DNA of 64,000 nucleotides from Pseudomonas kribbensis (GTDB lineage Bacteria; Pseudomonadota; Gammaproteobacteria; Pseudomonadales; Pseudomonadaceae): NCBI RefSeq assembly GCF_003352185.1, contig NZ_CP029608.1, positions 1,054,001 to 1,118,000 of the forward strand, read 5' to 3'. Shown piece by piece: positions 62,227 to 64,000 of this stretch (position 1 is its first letter; each line of letters starts with the position of its first letter). The notes under the pieces were generated by a model. It saw only the letters and a program-made list of their open reading frames with translations, ran no database searches and was not told where the DNA came from. The position numbers and the translations under genes were made by a program.

Positions 62227-63129
62227 ATGAACCTGTCGTTGTATTTGTTGACCGTACTGATCTGGGGCACCACCTGGATTGCCCTGAAGTGGCAACTGGG
62301 CGTGGTGGCGATTCCGGTTTCGATCGTCTATCGCTTCGGCCTCGCCGCGCTGGTGTTGTTTGCGCTGTTGCTGCTCAGCCGCCGTCTGCAACCGATGAAC
62401 CGGCGCGGACATCTGATCTGTGTGGCGCAGGGTTTGTGCCTGTTCTGCGTCAACTTCATGTGTTTCCTGACCGCCAGCCAATGGATCCCCAGCGGCCTGG
62501 TGGCGGTGGTGTTTTCCACCGCGACCTTGTGGAACGCCCTGAATGCGCGAGTGTTCTTCGGCCAACGTATTGCGCGCAATGTGTTGATGGGTGGGGCGCT
62601 GGGGCTGTTTGGCCTGGGCCTGTTGTTCTGGCCGGAGCTGGCCGGGCATCACGCCAGCCCGCAAACACTGCTTGGCCTTGGTCTGGCGCTTTGCGGCACC
62701 TTGTGTTTCTCGGCGGGCAACATGCTGTCGAGCCTGCAACAGAAGGCCGGCCTCAAGCCGCTGACCACCAACGCCTGGGGCATGGCCTACGGCGCGGCGA
62801 TGCTGTCGGTGTGGTGCCTGGTCAAAGGCATTCCGTTTGAGATGGAATGGACCTCGCGCTACATCGGCGCGCTGCTGTACCTGGTCATCCCCGGTTCGGT
62901 GATTGGTTTCACCGCGTACCTGACCCTGGTCGGTCGCATGGGGCCGGAGCGCGCAGCGTATTGCACGGTGCTGTTCCCGGTGGTGGCGCTGAACGTTTCG
63001 GCCTTTGCCGAAGGCTATCAATGGACGGCGCCGGCATTGGCGGGTTTGGTGCTGGTGATGTTGGGCAATGTGTTGGTGTTTCGCAAACCCAAACCGGTTA
63101 TTGAAATGATCGCCAAACCTGCACATTGA
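62227..63129 (+). CDS. EamA-family DMT superfamily transporter
   Basis: The 300-residue protein has ten predicted transmembrane helices in two EamA repeats (MNLSLYLLTVLIWGTTWIALKW opens the first). DMT/EamA proteins usually export metabolites or amino acids; the substrate is unknown. AAGGAG precedes the ATG at 62227, and the longer ORF from 62176 is leader. Divergent from the AraC regulator. Confidence 0.9.
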   Translation: MNLSLYLLTVLIWGTTWIALKWQLGVVAIPVSIVYRFGLAALVLFALLLLSRRLQPMNRRGHLICVAQGLCLFCVNFMCFLTASQWIPSGLVAVVFSTATLWNALNARVFFGQRIARNVLMGGALGLFGLGLLFWPELAGHHASPQTLLGLGLALCGTLCFSAGNMLSSLQQKAGLKPLTTNAWGMAYGAAMLSVWCLVKGIPFEMEWTSRYIGALLYLVIPGSVIGFTAYLTLVGRMGPERAAYCTVLFPVVALNVSAFAEGYQWTAPALAGLVLVMLGNVLVFRKPKPVIEMIAKPAH

Positions 63130-63140
63130 ACACTGAATGT

Positions 63141-63644
63141 TCAACTGTCGACTTTCATTACCAGAAATATAAGTGCCGGTAACAGAAAGTCGACAATGCT
63201 TTGTGCCCACTTCATGGCATTCCAGTCTTTTGACTGATCCATGTCGAACCATTCATTGCCAATGACTTGCAGGCAGAAGTAATAAACAAACAACGCCACG
63301 AGAAACCCAAGTACGGCATATTTCTTTGCTTCATGAAACTGCTCGTCTGATGCGTTTATATTCTTTGCAAGTTGATAGCCTCCCAGCAGGCAAGCTGAAG
63401 TAAATATGGTCTCCAGTGTCATGATCATCCAGTAGATCCGGTGATGCATCATTTCCGAGTTGATCGAACGGTACATCAAATGGCTGCCTGTCGTATCCAT
63501 GCTCAGGATATGGCCAAGGTAAATGTAGTTCGAGTCGTAATCGGTGGCGTTGCTGAAAACAATCAGCGCGCCCAGCATGCCTACCATGAAAACGATTGCA
63601 ACTTTACTTCTTCGAATAAGTTGGGAGGTTTTAAGGCCAGTCAT
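63141..63644 (-). CDS. DUF2165 family membrane protein
   Basis: The 167-residue protein has four hydrophobic helices (about 14-32, 72-92, 107-127 and 147-163) and the DUF2165 signature GNEWFDMDQSKDWNAMKWA. The function is unknown. Its base composition is clearly AT-richer than the neighbouring genes, with TTT/ATA/AAA codons common, which suggests later acquisition. GGGAGG lies upstream of the start. Confidence 0.86.
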   Translation of the reverse strand: MTGLKTSQLIRRSKVAIVFMVGMLGALIVFSNATDYDSNYIYLGHILSMDTTGSHLMYRSINSEMMHHRIYWMIMTLETIFTSACLLGGYQLAKNINASDEQFHEAKKYAVLGFLVALFVYYFCLQVIGNEWFDMDQSKDWNAMKWAQSIVDFLLPALIFLVMKVDS

Positions 63645-63839
63645 TTGTTGATTCTCCGTGAATAGTATCTGTCCGTTGGCAGATGGTTCACGGGATTCTA
63701 TAGAGAGTCTAAGAGGGTTGGGCGAAGAGTCGTTTTCAAGTTGTGTAGTTTAAAAGGGTGGTGAATAACTTCAGGCAATTTTAGAAAACAGGTTTAAGAC
63801 CGGTGGGGCCGGGAAACAGTGTTCCAGCCCCGTGGGTCA

Positions 63840-64000
63840 TCAGTCTTTCCAGACTTGCGGATTAACCAGATCCTGCGGCCGTTCGCCGAGCAGTGCACTG
63901 CGCAGATTGGTCATCGCCCGATTGGCCATGGCTTCACGGGTTTCATTCGTCGCCGATCCGATGTGCGGCAAGGTCACTGCGTTTTTCAGCTGGAACAGCG
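63840..64000 (-). CDS. D-2-hydroxyacid dehydrogenase, 3' part (5' end outside window)
   Basis: The minus-strand frame entering from the right edge encodes the C-terminal 52 residues of a D-isomer-specific 2-hydroxyacid dehydrogenase: LKNAVTLPHIGSATNETREA, with the catalytic histidine in PHIGSAT, and a tail ending NPQVWKD. The ending is like glyoxylate/hydroxypyruvate or 2-ketogluconate reductases (GhrB/TkrA type), but substrate cannot be fixed from this piece. The gap 63645-63839 shows no gene. Confidence 0.85.
   Translation of the reverse strand, partial: LFQLKNAVTLPHIGSATNETREAMANRAMTNLRSALLGERPQDLVNPQVWKD

Overview
This 64 kb window is a chromosomal segment of a fluorescent Pseudomonas, most likely the P. 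fluorescens species complex. The evidence is the high-GC Pseudomonas codon usage, REP-type palindromes, a large dispersed intergenic repeat of a type I remember from P. fluorescens genomes, and several blocks whose order I recall from P. aeruginosa: hisD-hisC-algW-nif3-cysD-cysNC; acyltransferase-pta-slyD-gpx-OYE-glycosyltransferase-cysZ-trxB; folX-folE-folM; and flavodoxin-LysR-lrgA-lrgB-aldolase-hydrolase-SDR. Synteny was judged from memory, without alignment. No rRNA, tRNA, CRISPR array, insertion sequence or prophage was seen.

Layout. 1-7 kb: histidine biosynthesis, the periplasmic protease AlgW and sulfate activation. 7-16 kb: a dispersed repeat, lipid acyltransferase, phosphotransacetylase, SlyD, glutathione peroxidase, an old yellow enzyme, a glycosyltransferase, CysZ and thioredoxin reductase. 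16-19.5 kb: HopJ/DUF1244 and the tetrahydromonapterin genes folX-folE-folM. 19.6-21.8 kb: an accessory light-response block made of a CarH/LitR-like MerR regulator, a degenerate PilZ-like protein and a short LOV photoreceptor. 21.9-27.3 kb: flavodoxin, LysR with LrgAB, and a catabolic trio.

27.3-38.8 kb is the most accessory part: an S-type-pyocin-like bacteriocin with its immunity gene, a sparse intergenic region with a possible small gene, a DUF1302/DUF1329 pair, a giant MalT-like LuxR regulator, and an 845-codon ORF resembling dermonecrotic-toxin-domain (DUF6543-like) proteins. 38.8-44.5 kb is the homogentisate (tyrosine/phenylalanine) catabolic cluster hmgR-hmgA-fahA-maiA with an aromatic-acid MFS transporter, followed by a REPIN. 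44.4-52.6 kb holds SirB1-like, an amino-acid dehydrogenase homologue that has lost its catalytic lysine, the SOS gene yebG with a clear LexA box, psiE, a serine transporter plus serine deaminase, a LysR regulator and an HPF/RaiA protein.

52.7-61.2 kb carries two cell-surface-signalling iron uptake systems (ECF sigma factor, FecR anti-sigma, TonB receptor), arranged head to head around one intergenic region with two Fur-like boxes. The right end has an AraC regulator, an EamA exporter, a DUF2165 membrane protein and the 3' end of a 2-hydroxyacid dehydrogenase. The best candidates for new biology are the unassigned toxin domain of the bacteriocin, the light-response block, the LuxR-linked toxin-like protein, and the lysine-less dehydrogenase.
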